Assembly: GCA_963781665.1 (NCBI GenBank)
Contig: CAWAGA010000002.1
Coordinates: 2,108,001-2,172,000 of the forward strand
Length of the DNA stretch: 64,000 nucleotides
Origin: JAJYIW01 sp963781665
GTDB lineage: Bacteria > Chloroflexota > Anaerolineae > Anaerolineales > Anaerolineaceae
Reading direction: 5' to 3'
The notes beneath the pieces are model-generated. The model searched no databases and was not told where the DNA came from. It was given only the letters and a program-made list of their open reading frames with translations. Made by a program: the position numbers and the translations under genes. Shown here one piece after another: positions 9,349 to 18,091 of this stretch. Numbering within the stretch: the first letter of the stretch is position 1; each line of letters starts with the position of its first letter.

Positions 9349-11562
9349 TTAATCGGTCTTAATTTCCCACGAATGGTTCATCAGCCATTCGTTGCGGTCT
9401 TTAGGGCGGTCCCCCATCCAAAGGCTGATCATCTCGTTGGCTTTCTTCACGTCGTCGATGGTGAGCTGGATATCACGGTATGCAAAATCGGCGACCGAAT
9501 ACACCTGGCCATCTTTCGCCTCTGAGCTCTTGCGGCTTTTTTTGTCTTGCCCCTTGGCATAGCCGGGCGGCACCACCAGGACAGTTTCCGAAAGCTGGCT
9601 GGCATCCATTTCGCCCAACCCTTTATAGCGGGTGATCTCGATATTGTTATTACCACCAAATTTCTTGACAACTTCATCCCGTTCGGCCTCAGAATATGCA
9701 TATTCACGGCCGTTCCCTTTTTTCTGAGAAACCAGAAAGAGCGGGGGTCGGGCGGCATACAGGTTGCCCTTTTCGACCAAAGGGCGCATAAAACGCCAAA
9801 AGAAGGTGATGAGCAGGGCGCGGATATGGCTGCCATCAACATCCGCATCCGACATAATTACCACACGTCCATAGCGCATGTTCTCGGAGTCAAAGTCGGC
9901 TCCGATTCCTGCGCCGATCGCAGTCACCAGCGACTTGATCTCGTCGTTTTCCAGCACCTTAGACAGGTTGCGAACCTTTTCGACGTTTTCAGGCTTGCCG
10001 CGCAGCGGTAAAATGGCGTGGAAGCGCCGGTCGCGGCCCTGTTTGGCCGAGCCGCCAGCCGAATCACCCTCGACGATGTACAGGGCGGTATATTCTTTGG
10101 GGACGATCGGCTCGCCGTTGGTTCGGGTAATATCGGCAGTCTTGCCGATGAAATTCAACCCGGCATCCAGGCCAGAGCGTTTGATCATGGTCTGGCGCAC
10201 CTTTTGAGCCGCCTCGCGCGATTCTTTAGCAGTGATGGCCTGGCGTACGATGATTTTCCCGATGTCGGCGTTGCTGCTCTTATTGAAGAACTCGGTCATC
10301 GAGTTATAGGTTGCTGACATGATCGGACCCTTGACCTCGGGCGAATTCAAGGCCTCTTTAGTCTGGGAGAGGAATTGGGGGGTGTTGGTCATGGAGACGG
10401 TAATGATGGCGGTCATACCGGCAAAAACATCCTCGTTCTTGAAGTCATCAGCTGATTTGATCCATTTTTTGGCCTGGGCAACCGTATTGATCGCACGGCT
10501 GAACCCGGATCTGAAAGCCGTGACGTGCACCCCTCCCAACGGGTTGGGGATCGAGTTGGTAAAAGCTACCAGGTTGGTTTCCATATCTTCGCCAACACAG
10601 TACTGCAGCGCCACACGGGTCTTGATCGAATGCTGTTTTCCGTTGATGTCGATTTTTTCTTCCCCGTCGAAGATGATGGGCTTGTGAAGGGGGTTTAACC
10701 CCTCATTCAGGTATGCCAGATAGTCTTCCAGACCCTTCTTAGAATAGAAAGTTTTTTTCTGCTGTTCAGCTTTAGGCTGGCGTTTATCGAGGAATTCAAT
10801 TTTTACTCCAGGATGGAGATACGAAATCTGGGCAAACCGGGTTTCGAGACGGGCTACGTTCCAGGGGACATTCTTTGTCGGGTTTTCCCATTCCAGGTTG
10901 TGTGAAAACCAGGCCCGGTTGGGACGGAAGGTTATTTCGGTTCCGGTACCTTCTTGCGGATTAGCCGACACAGGTACTTTTTGACCGTTGATCTTGAGCG
11001 CTACACAGATATTGGCTTTGTTCAGCACTAATTCGGTGGCTGCATCCACCTCGCCTATCTTTTTACGGGAAGAATCGAATATCTCGACCGGAGTCTGGAC
11101 CGCTCCGCCGTTTTCGAATTCCTGGACAAACAGCAGCCCGTGGCGTTTCACGTTGACACACACCTGGGTGGACATGGCAGTGACGCACTTCAAGCCGATG
11201 CCATGCAGGCCCCCAGAAGCCGAGTAAGCTGATTCCTCGCCGTTTTTGGCAAACTTCCCGCCTGCGTGCGGTTTGGTCATGACCAGGGTCAATGAGCTAC
11301 AGCCCACATCTGGCTTGTATTCAACCGGGATACCGCGACCGTCGTCGATAACTGTAAAGGCGCCATCTTTTTCAATGATGATGGTAATTATCGTGGCATT
11401 CCCTGCCATACATTCGTCGATTGAGTTGTCTATAACCTCTTGAGGCAGGTGGTGCAGGCCGTGTTCTTCGGTGTCGCCAATATACATTCCGGGGAGCTTG
11501 CGAATGGCTTCCAGGAACTCCATCTGGGTGATATCGGCAGCACTATAATTGGATTTTGTCAT
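9349..11562 (-). CDS. gyrB: DNA gyrase/topoisomerase IV subunit B
   Basis: This ATPase subunit partners the downstream GyrA. The GHKL ATP-binding motifs are present (EVIDNSIDECMAGN, VIDDGRGIPVEY and GLHGIGLKC). The TOPRIM domain carries EGDSAGGSAKQGRDR and MSDADVDGSHIRALLITFF, whose Asp residues bind the catalytic metal. At 737 residues it is somewhat longer than typical short GyrB/ParE (~640). I prefer ATG 11562 because GAAGGG sits a proper distance before it; a GTG lies six bases upstream. A sigma-70-like promoter is at 11676-11704 on this strand, back to back with the asnB promoter. Confidence 0.92.
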   Translation of the reverse strand: MTKSNYSAADITQMEFLEAIRKLPGMYIGDTEEHGLHHLPQEVIDNSIDECMAGNATIITIIIEKDGAFTVIDDGRGIPVEYKPDVGCSSLTLVMTKPHAGGKFAKNGEESAYSASGGLHGIGLKCVTAMSTQVCVNVKRHGLLFVQEFENGGAVQTPVEIFDSSRKKIGEVDAATELVLNKANICVALKINGQKVPVSANPQEGTGTEITFRPNRAWFSHNLEWENPTKNVPWNVARLETRFAQISYLHPGVKIEFLDKRQPKAEQQKKTFYSKKGLEDYLAYLNEGLNPLHKPIIFDGEEKIDINGKQHSIKTRVALQYCVGEDMETNLVAFTNSIPNPLGGVHVTAFRSGFSRAINTVAQAKKWIKSADDFKNEDVFAGMTAIITVSMTNTPQFLSQTKEALNSPEVKGPIMSATYNSMTEFFNKSSNADIGKIIVRQAITAKESREAAQKVRQTMIKRSGLDAGLNFIGKTADITRTNGEPIVPKEYTALYIVEGDSAGGSAKQGRDRRFHAILPLRGKPENVEKVRNLSKVLENDEIKSLVTAIGAGIGADFDSENMRYGRVVIMSDADVDGSHIRALLITFFWRFMRPLVEKGNLYAARPPLFLVSQKKGNGREYAYSEAERDEVVKKFGGNNNIEITRYKGLGEMDASQLSETVLVVPPGYAKGQDKKSRKSSEAKDGQVYSVADFAYRDIQLTIDDVKKANEMISLWMGDRPKDRNEWLMNHSWEIKTD

Positions 11563-11675
11563 AGACACCCTTCGCTAATTTTTATTTTTAAGACCACATA
11601 TTTGATCCACCTGATATCAGGCGTGTTGGTTTTATCAATACTAATTGAATGTATTAAATCAAGAACGTCTGTTCT

Positions 11676-11704
11676 ATTGTATCACATGGTGAACCAGGGA
11701 GCAA
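11676..11704 (-). promoter_or_regulatory. Predicted sigma-70-type promoter of gyrB-gyrA
   Basis: On the minus strand TTGCTC (plus 11699-11704) and TACAAT (plus 11676-11681) are separated by exactly 17 bases, about 110 bases upstream of the gyrB start. The position and spacing suit the main promoter of the topoisomerase operon; this is prediction only. Confidence 0.55.
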
Positions 11705-11892
11705 CCCTGCTTCCATTTTACCCCGACCCGGCAGAAAATGCATCCCCGGACATTCTCTCCCAACGATCGTGCGCCCGCAAAATTAAAATTTGGAACACCA
11801 GCATCCCTTACAACGTACCATCTCAGCACGATTTATCGGAATGGCTTGGGTTTTCCTGCGTACCAACACATTACAGCAACGCCTTTTGAAAT

Positions 11893-11921
11893 TTGCTCGA
11901 TTGGGAAACTTTTGCTATAAT
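11893..11921 (+). promoter_or_regulatory. Predicted promoter of the asnB cluster
   Basis: TTGCTC (11893-11898) and a perfect TATAAT (11916-11921) are 17 bases apart, pointing toward asnB and leaving a leader of ~200 bases. The -35 hexamer is the same as in the divergent gyrB promoter. The rest of the 560-base divergent spacer (11563-12126) is AT-rich and shows no gene, and no riboswitch that I recognise. Confidence 0.55.
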
Positions 11922-12126
11922 CATTGCAGGCTTGGTTTCATCAGCACCGCAGGTTTGCCTTTTTTTCAGTAATATCTAGATTTGTTAGCCGGATTTTTCA
12001 AAACACAACAATTCATCCCCCTTTTCGGGAATGATCTTGCTTGAGATTTTTGAAATCCAGCTTCTTTCTTCCAACGGTTTGGGAAATAATTGCCATTATT
12101 AAATTTTAGAGTATGGGAGTGTATTT

Positions 12127-13641
12127 ATGTGTGGAATTCTCGGAAGCTATCCAACTGTCAAGGCATCCTGGGTTAAAGAAGGCCTTAATTGCCTTCAGCA
12201 CCGTGGTCCGGATGAACAGGGCTGGACGAAGACGTCCTCAGGCAGCCTGGGACACACCCGCCTGGCTATTCTCGACGTTGCCGAAGGCCACCAGCCCATG
12301 GGTGATGGCCAGCGTTGGATCGTCTTCAATGGTGAAATCTATAATTACCGGGTACTCCGTAAGCGGTTAAAAAAGCCTTTCCAGACGAACAGCGACACTG
12401 AAGTTGTTTTAAAGCTGTATGCTGAAAAAGGGTTGGCCTGTCCGTCTTACCTGGATGGCATGTTCGCTTTTGCTATTGTGGATGGCGAGGATCTTTTTCT
12501 GGCGCGAGACTCGATAGGTATCAAGCCGCTTTATTATGCCGAAGTAGCTGGAGTCATCTATTTTGCTTCGGAAATTAAAGCACTGTTGTCGTTTTCGGAT
12601 GTTATCAAAGAATTTCCACCCGGCCAATTCTGGCACTCTAAGACAGGGTTTCAGACCTATTTTACCTTCCAGGATTTTCAGGCGCCTCCGGTAGGTTCAA
12701 AAGCTAAAGAATTCCACCAGGAAGACCTGGACCGGCTTCAGAAACAGCTATTCCGGGCTGTCCGAAAACGCCTGATTGCGGACAAAGGGGTTCCGGTGGG
12801 TATCAGTTTGAGCGGTGGATTGGACAGCAGCATCGTGGCGGCTGCTGCCAGAGGGGCTAAAGACCAGGTCGATACCTTTGCGGTTGGCATGGCTGGCAGC
12901 GAGGATATCGAGGCTTCGCACCACGTGGCGAAATATTTACGCACCCGCCATCATACCTACACCTATTCATTTGGCGAAATGCTTTCAGTTTTACCAGAGG
13001 TTATTTACCACCTGGAGTCGTTTGATGCCGCCCTGGTCCGCAGCGCGATCCCAAATTATTTCCTGGCAAAACTGGCCGCCGATTACGTCAAAGTCATTTT
13101 GACAGGGGAAGGTGCTGATGAGCTCTTTGCCGGTTATGCATATCTCAGGCCGATCACCGATTCCCAGGCGTTGCATCGCGAGTTATGGGAAGTGACCAAT
13201 AATTTACATAATACCAATTTACAACGGACCGACCGTATGACGATGGCGCATGGAATCGAAGGAAGGGTGCCTTTTCTGGACCGGAATTTGATCAAAAGCG
13301 TTTTCCGGTTGCCAGTGCGCTGGAAAGCGCCAAAACCCGGCGGGCCCGAGAAATACTTGCTGCGCCGTGCCTTTGATGCCTTTTTGCCGGATGATATTAC
13401 CTGGCGGCCCAAGCAAAAATTCTCAAAAGGCGCAGGTTCGGCTGACCTGCTGGCAGAATATGCGAATGACAAGATTTCAGACGCAGAATGGTTGGCAGAG
13501 CGAAAAGCTGCAAACGGAGCTCGCCTGCGGTCAAAAGAAGAATTACTCTATTACCGTATTTTTACCGGTTTCTTCGGCGAGCGAATTCCAATGACGGTAA
13601 TTGGGCGGACGCGTTCGGTGACCCGTAAGGAACTATTTTAA
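12127..13641 (+). CDS. asnB: Asparagine synthetase (glutamine-hydrolysing)
   Basis: This 504-residue class II amidotransferase makes asparagine from aspartate, ATP and glutamine. The N-terminal Cys of MCGILGSYP is the glutaminase nucleophile, followed by QHRGPDEQG and the FNGEIYNYR block. The synthetase half has the PP-loop ATP motif SLSGGLDSSIVAAAA (~225) and GEGADELFAGYAY (~325). The C-terminus has the ERTDRMTMAHGIEGRVPFLD-like segment of true AsnB. GGGAGTG precedes ATG 12127. The following B12-dependent-like and opine-dehydrogenase-like genes run in the same direction after short gaps, so AsnB or a homologue may serve a special pathway here as well as asparagine supply. Confidence 0.9.
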   Translation: MCGILGSYPTVKASWVKEGLNCLQHRGPDEQGWTKTSSGSLGHTRLAILDVAEGHQPMGDGQRWIVFNGEIYNYRVLRKRLKKPFQTNSDTEVVLKLYAEKGLACPSYLDGMFAFAIVDGEDLFLARDSIGIKPLYYAEVAGVIYFASEIKALLSFSDVIKEFPPGQFWHSKTGFQTYFTFQDFQAPPVGSKAKEFHQEDLDRLQKQLFRAVRKRLIADKGVPVGISLSGGLDSSIVAAAARGAKDQVDTFAVGMAGSEDIEASHHVAKYLRTRHHTYTYSFGEMLSVLPEVIYHLESFDAALVRSAIPNYFLAKLAADYVKVILTGEGADELFAGYAYLRPITDSQALHRELWEVTNNLHNTNLQRTDRMTMAHGIEGRVPFLDRNLIKSVFRLPVRWKAPKPGGPEKYLLRRAFDAFLPDDITWRPKQKFSKGAGSADLLAEYANDKISDAEWLAERKAANGARLRSKEELLYYRIFTGFFGERIPMTVIGRTRSVTRKELF

Positions 13642-13694
13642 TCATCCAGGATGAAAAAGACACATTGTAATCAATTGTGAAAGGAAGGTGAGCG

Positions 13695-15338
13695 ATTAAA
13701 ACAGTCGTTGCAGCAGCCCTGGGTGAATGCGTGCACGTGGCAGGTATTACCAGATTTTTGCGTTTGGCGAAAATGGCCGGCTGGAGGACGGTCTTCCTGG
13801 GTCCGGCTGTTCCTATTGATCTGGTTATCGAAACAGCCCGCCGTGAAGGAGCGGATCTTGTAGGTGTTTCCTACCGGCTTACCCCCGAGACCGGCGAGCG
13901 TTTATTAGCAGCTTTTGCTGAAGCGGCCGACGACCTGCACTCCAGGGGAGTGCGGTTTGCCTTTGGCGGTACCCCACCGGTGGCCAACCGCGCCCGGGCC
14001 ATGGGATTTTTCGAACGAGTCTTTGAAGGTGGAGAATCAGCGGATACCGTTTTATCCTACCTGCACGGCCAGGCCGAAGAGGCACAAGGGATTCAAGATT
14101 ATCCTCAAAGCATGGTCGAGCGGATTGCCTGGAAAGCACCTTATCCCTTACTGCGCCACCATTTTGGCCTGTCGACGATGGAAGCGACCCGCCAGGGTAT
14201 TGCTCGGATCGCCAGCGCCGAGGTGGTGGACGTAATTTCCCTGGGAATCGATCAGGATGCCCAGGAAAATTTCTTCCATCCCGAACGCCAGGACCGCCGC
14301 CGCACAGGAGCAGGTGGTGTCCCTGTGCGCACCCCGGAAGATTACCGAACTCTTTATGAAGCCAGCCGGTGCGGAAACTATCCCCTCCTGCGAACGTACT
14401 CGGGAACGGATGATTTTCTCCGCCTGGCAGAATTGTACCGGAACACGATCGACATTGCCTGGTGCGCAATACCTTTATTCTGGTTTAACCAGATGGATGG
14501 GCGTGGGCCCTGGGATCTGGAAGGGTCGATCGGCGAGCACCAACGCGTCATGGCCTGGTATGGCGAACGTGATATCCCGGTTGAATTGAATGAACCCCAT
14601 CATTGGGGCATGCGGGATGCGCCTGACGCGGTCTTCGTGGCGGCTGCCTATCTTTCAGCCTATAACGCCCGTGCTTTTGGCGTAAAAGATTATATTGCCC
14701 AATTGATGTTCAATAGCCCGCCAGGGCACAGCGATGCTATGGATCTGGCCAAAATGTTGGCTGTACTTGATTTAATTGCACCGTTATCCGGGCCTGATTT
14801 CCGTATTTATCGCCAGACGCGTACCGGCCTGCTTAGCTATCCATTGGAGCCGGACCATGCCCGGGCTCACCTGGCTGCCAGTGTTTATGTGCAAATGGCG
14901 CTCAAACCGCACATCGTTCACGTGGTCGGATATACCGAGGCTCACCATGCAGCGACGGCTGAGGATGTGATTGCCTCCTGCCATTTAGCCCGGCGGGCGA
15001 TTGAAAATGCACTCAACGGTCAGCCGGATATGACTGCTGACCCTCAAGTCGTATCCCGGCGAGCTGAGCTGGTCATGGAAGCGAAGGGTTTATTAACAGC
15101 AATTCGCAGCCTGGCGCCGGCTGGCGTGCCGGACCCATTGGTCCACCCGGCTACCCTGGCCAGGGCTGTAATGACGGGCCTGTTGGATGCACCCCAGTTG
15201 CTGAATAATCCTTTCGGTCGGGGTGATATTGTCACCTGGATCGATGAGCGCGGGGCTTGTGTAACTCTTGACCCGCAGACCGGCCGGACACTGCCGGAAT
15301 CAGAACGACAAGGTCGCCTCCTCGATGCAGCGAAGTAG
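13695..15338 (+). CDS. B12-binding-domain protein with mutase-like C-terminal domain (probable ATT start)
   Basis: The N-terminal ~130 residues are a cobalamin-binding Rossmann domain: KTVVAAALGECVHVAG carries the lower-ligand His in an HxxG context (the usual DxHxxG Asp is Cys), then VGVSYRLTP and FGGTPP, the conserved Gly-Gly region. The remaining ~400 residues (GPWDLEGSIGEHQRVMAW, LMFNSPPGHSDAMDLAKML) look like the catalytic barrel of a B12-dependent mutase, of the glutamate-mutase or aminomutase kind; I cannot fix the exact family. Starting at GTG 13731 would remove the first beta strand. ATT 13695, four bases after AAGGAAGGTG (13681-13690), restores it and gives 547 residues. It sits between asnB and an opine dehydrogenase. 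Confidence 0.7.
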   Translation: MKTVVAAALGECVHVAGITRFLRLAKMAGWRTVFLGPAVPIDLVIETARREGADLVGVSYRLTPETGERLLAAFAEAADDLHSRGVRFAFGGTPPVANRARAMGFFERVFEGGESADTVLSYLHGQAEEAQGIQDYPQSMVERIAWKAPYPLLRHHFGLSTMEATRQGIARIASAEVVDVISLGIDQDAQENFFHPERQDRRRTGAGGVPVRTPEDYRTLYEASRCGNYPLLRTYSGTDDFLRLAELYRNTIDIAWCAIPLFWFNQMDGRGPWDLEGSIGEHQRVMAWYGERDIPVELNEPHHWGMRDAPDAVFVAAAYLSAYNARAFGVKDYIAQLMFNSPPGHSDAMDLAKMLAVLDLIAPLSGPDFRIYRQTRTGLLSYPLEPDHARAHLAASVYVQMALKPHIVHVVGYTEAHHAATAEDVIASCHLARRAIENALNGQPDMTADPQVVSRRAELVMEAKGLLTAIRSLAPAGVPDPLVHPATLARAVMTGLLDAPQLLNNPFGRGDIVTWIDERGACVTLDPQTGRTLPESERQGRLLDAAK

Positions 15339-15486
15339 GCAAAAAAAGCAGTAGGGGCGAATGCCATTCGCTAACCATACCAATTGATCTTTAACCTATA
15401 GAGAAAGAATAATTCACGAAGACGTTAAAACTATTAACAGGCACCCGTTGGCAGGCCTGACGATCATTATGACCAGGGAGAATGAT

Positions 15487-16599
15487 ATGACAAAAACGAC
15501 TCGATTCACTGTAGTAGGCGCCGGCCACGGCGGTAAGACAATGGCGGCTCATCTGGCATTGATGGGGTTTCCAGTCAACCTGTATAACCGGACAGAAGAC
15601 CACATTACGGTGATCAAAGCCCTGGGCGGGATTGAACTCATCAGCAGCGAGGGAGGCCCCAGCGGATTCGGGAAGTTGGAGGTGATCACTGCCAACCTGG
15701 AGGAAGCAATCAGCGGTGCGGATATCATCATGGTCGTATTACCCTCGACTGCCCATGGCCCAATAGCCAAAGTCATGGCTCCCTATCTTAAAGATGGTCA
15801 GATCGTCATCCTAAACCCGGGGCGCACCTGCGGCGCTATTGAATTTCGCCAGACCATTCATAAGGCTGGCTGCAAAGCCAACGTCATCATAGCTGAAGCT
15901 GAGACGTTGATTTATGCCAGTCGATCTGAAGGGCCTGCCCTGGCTCGCATTTTTCGGATCAAGGAATCGGTCCCTGTGGCTGCTTTACCCGCCACCTGCA
16001 CGTCCCACGTGCTTTCGATTGTCAGGCAGGCCTATCCCCAATTCTTTGATGGCACGAGTGTCCTGCATACCGGCCTGAACAATATGGGCGCAATCTTCCA
16101 TCCGGCCTTAACATTGCTCAATGCTGGCTGGATCGAAGCTACCAGGGGTGAATACCAGTTCTATATTGACGGCGTCACCCCATCGGTCGCACGTGTGCTG
16201 GAAGCGCTCGACCGCGAGCGGGTGACGGTTGCTGCTGCGTTGGGCATCCGTGCCCGAACCGCCCAGGAGTGGCTGGTGCTGGCCTACGATGCCAGCGGAG
16301 ACACCCTTTATGATGCCATTCACAACCAGCCCGGTTATTATGGAATTCAAGGCCCGCCCAGCCTCAACCACCGTTATATCACCGAAGATGTCCCCATGAG
16401 CCTGGTACCTCTGGCATCGCTTGGGCAGAAGTTCGGCGTGTCGGTCCGGGCGATGGACAGCATCATCCGGTTGGCCTGTGTCGTGCACCAGACCGACTAT
16501 TGGCGCCGAGGGAGGACGACCCGGTCGCTGAGCATCGACGACTGGAGCGTCGACGAGCTGACCAGCTTTGTTATGGAAGGGATCGACGATCGCGATTAA
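15487..16599 (+). CDS. Opine-dehydrogenase-family NAD(P) oxidoreductase
   Basis: This 370-residue protein resembles octopine/nopaline dehydrogenases, which couple an amino acid and a 2-oxo acid by reductive amination, or run the reverse. The N-terminal VVGAGHGGKTMAAHLALMG is a GxGxxG Rossmann nucleotide site, followed by ADIIMVVLPSTAHGPIA. The C-terminal helical domain has NNMGAIFHPALTLLNAG, which carries the family's catalytic His. ATG 15487 follows AGGGAG; an upstream in-frame TTG at 15448 lacks an SD. It lies 148 bases after the B12-protein gene, consistent with a joint role in amino-acid-derived metabolites or metallophores, but no nicotianamine-synthase-like partner is present. Confidence 0.8.
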   Translation: MTKTTRFTVVGAGHGGKTMAAHLALMGFPVNLYNRTEDHITVIKALGGIELISSEGGPSGFGKLEVITANLEEAISGADIIMVVLPSTAHGPIAKVMAPYLKDGQIVILNPGRTCGAIEFRQTIHKAGCKANVIIAEAETLIYASRSEGPALARIFRIKESVPVAALPATCTSHVLSIVRQAYPQFFDGTSVLHTGLNNMGAIFHPALTLLNAGWIEATRGEYQFYIDGVTPSVARVLEALDRERVTVAAALGIRARTAQEWLVLAYDASGDTLYDAIHNQPGYYGIQGPPSLNHRYITEDVPMSLVPLASLGQKFGVSVRAMDSIIRLACVVHQTDYWRRGRTTRSLSIDDWSVDELTSFVMEGIDDRD

Positions 16600-16664
16600 A
16601 GCGAATTTGAGTTTCCTGGCCAGGCATCGATCGAATGAATGTCAGGGTCAGGTTAGCAGTAGAC

Positions 16665-17072
16665 TCAGAGTTCCTGGTCAAATGAAAGGGCAGCCGAATT
16701 GATACAGTAGCGCTGCCCGGTCGTTTCGCGGGGGCCATCTTCGAAGAGGTGCCCCAGGTGAGCCTCGCAGCGGCTGCAAACCACCTCCGTGCGGTGCATC
16801 CCGTGGCTGTTGTCTGCTCGTAGTTCCACAGTCCCGGTCTGAATTACGTCCCAAAAACTTGGCCAGCCACATCCGGAATCAAATTTGGTGGCAGATGAGA
16901 ACAACGATTGGCCGCAAGCCACGCAAGCGTAAGTCCCATCGGCTTTGTTATAAACATATTTACCAGTAAAGGGAGGTTCGGTCGCCCGTTCGCGCGTTAC
17001 CGCGAATTGCTCGGGGGTCAGTTCATGGCGCCATTCCTCATCGCTCTTGATAATTTTTTCTTTTTCTGCCAT
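16665..17072 (-). CDS. msrB: Peptide-methionine (R)-S-oxide reductase
   Basis: This 135-residue cytoplasmic MsrB repairs the R epimer of methionine sulfoxide in oxidised proteins. The active-site Cys is in RYCINSAAL near the C-terminus, CGWPSFWD forms the substrate pocket, and two zinc-binding pairs are visible (CVACGQ and CSRCEAHLGH). No MsrA domain is fused or adjacent. On the minus strand an AGGAGC SD precedes the ATG, and a TATAAT (plus 17096-17101) ~25 bases upstream could be its -10 box. It points away from the ArsR-fusion operon that starts at 17270. Confidence 0.92.
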   Translation of the reverse strand: MAEKEKIIKSDEEWRHELTPEQFAVTRERATEPPFTGKYVYNKADGTYACVACGQSLFSSATKFDSGCGWPSFWDVIQTGTVELRADNSHGMHRTEVVCSRCEAHLGHLFEDGPRETTGQRYCINSAALSFDQEL

Positions 17073-17234
17073 ATTGATTAGCTCCTATATTTTGTATTAT
17101 ATCGGTAAAGTATATCTAATATATTGCGGATTGATAAGGAAATCTTAACCGGGATGGTAGGGCCATCAATGCCCTCCGCTTTCTGGTCTTTTCGTGTTCT
17201 GAAGCAATGGAATAATCCATATCATATTTAAGTA

Positions 17235-17263
17235 TTGACTTAATTAAGAGTCCGATGTATTAT
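17235..17263 (+). promoter_or_regulatory. Predicted promoter giving a leaderless ArsR-fusion mRNA
   Basis: TTGACT (17235-17240) and TATTAT (17258-17263) are 17 bases apart. The expected transcription start, seven bases further, falls on the A of ATG 17270, so the mRNA would begin at the start codon. No SD is seen before ATG 17270 or ATG 17255. Confidence 0.5.
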
Positions 17264-17269
17264 GACGAT

Positions 17270-18091
17270 ATGGACAAATTTAGTGCATTGGCAGAAACGA
17301 CCCGGCGCAAGATGCTCGAGCTTTTAGCTGAAGGTGGGCCGCTTTCAGCCCGGGATATTTCCGCTCAATTCACCATCAGCCCGCCGGCTGTTTCTCAGCA
17401 TCTGAAAATCCTGCGCGAAGCCGGACTTGTCCACATGGAAAAGAAGGCTCAACAGCGAATTTATCACATTAACCCTGAAGCGCTCCATGAGGTTGAAGCC
17501 TGGACCGTTCAAGTGACCCATTTGTGGAACCGGCGTTTTGACACGCTCGATCGCGTTTTAGCGGTAGAAAAACAAAAGCTCAAGATGGAGCAGCATGAGA
17601 AAATTAATGGTATGGAGGACAAAATGAATAGAGAATTGACCCTGACGCGCACGTTTGACGCACCCAGGGAGCTTGTTTTCAGAGCCTGGACTGATCCTCA
17701 CCTTGTTTCGCAATGGTGGGGTCCGGATGATTTCACCAACCCGACCTGCCAGATTGATGCTCGTCCAGGCGGAACGATCTACATCGTCATGCGCGGTCCA
17801 GATGGGGCCGAATATCCAATGAGAGGGGTTTTTCGCGAAGTCGTTCCTTTTGTACGTCTGGTCTTTTTTTCCGTTGCCGTGGAAGATGAAAAGGGAAACT
17901 CCCAGTTCGAAGTGCTCACGACCGTAACCTTTGCAGAGATGGACAACCAGACAATACTCACCCTCCGTCTTGAAACACTTAAGATCCTACCTGCAGCTGA
18001 ATGGGCATTTTCAGGTATGGAAGCTGGATGGACCCAAAGCCTCGCAAAGCTCGCAAATTACCTGGATGAAATGAGAGGCGAGAATGGATAA
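17270..18091 (+). CDS. ArsR-type repressor fused to SRPBCC (AHSA1-like) domain
   Basis: Residues 1-~95 form an ArsR winged helix: DKFSALAETTRRKMLELL, ISPPAVSQHLKILREAGLV and a wing ending in RIYHINP. After a linker, residues ~118-270 form an SRPBCC/AHSA1 ligand-binding domain beginning LTLTRTFDAPRELVFRAWTD with the WWGPDDFTNP loop. The two functions usually sit in separate neighbouring genes; here they are fused. An internal ATG with a modest context lies near the linker (~17623), so an independently made SRPBCC protein is possible. I prefer ATG 17270 over ATG 17255 because 17255 lies upstream of the predicted transcription start. The gene overlaps the next one by eight bases. Confidence 0.82.
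   Translation: MDKFSALAETTRRKMLELLAEGGPLSARDISAQFTISPPAVSQHLKILREAGLVHMEKKAQQRIYHINPEALHEVEAWTVQVTHLWNRRFDTLDRVLAVEKQKLKMEQHEKINGMEDKMNRELTLTRTFDAPRELVFRAWTDPHLVSQWWGPDDFTNPTCQIDARPGGTIYIVMRGPDGAEYPMRGVFREVVPFVRLVFFSVAVEDEKGNSQFEVLTTVTFAEMDNQTILTLRLETLKILPAAEWAFSGMEAGWTQSLAKLANYLDEMRGENG

Noticed and set aside
11925..11970. Possible attenuator ending in a T-run before asnB
   Set aside because: The arms pair over only four bases before mismatching, so no stable hairpin is supported.
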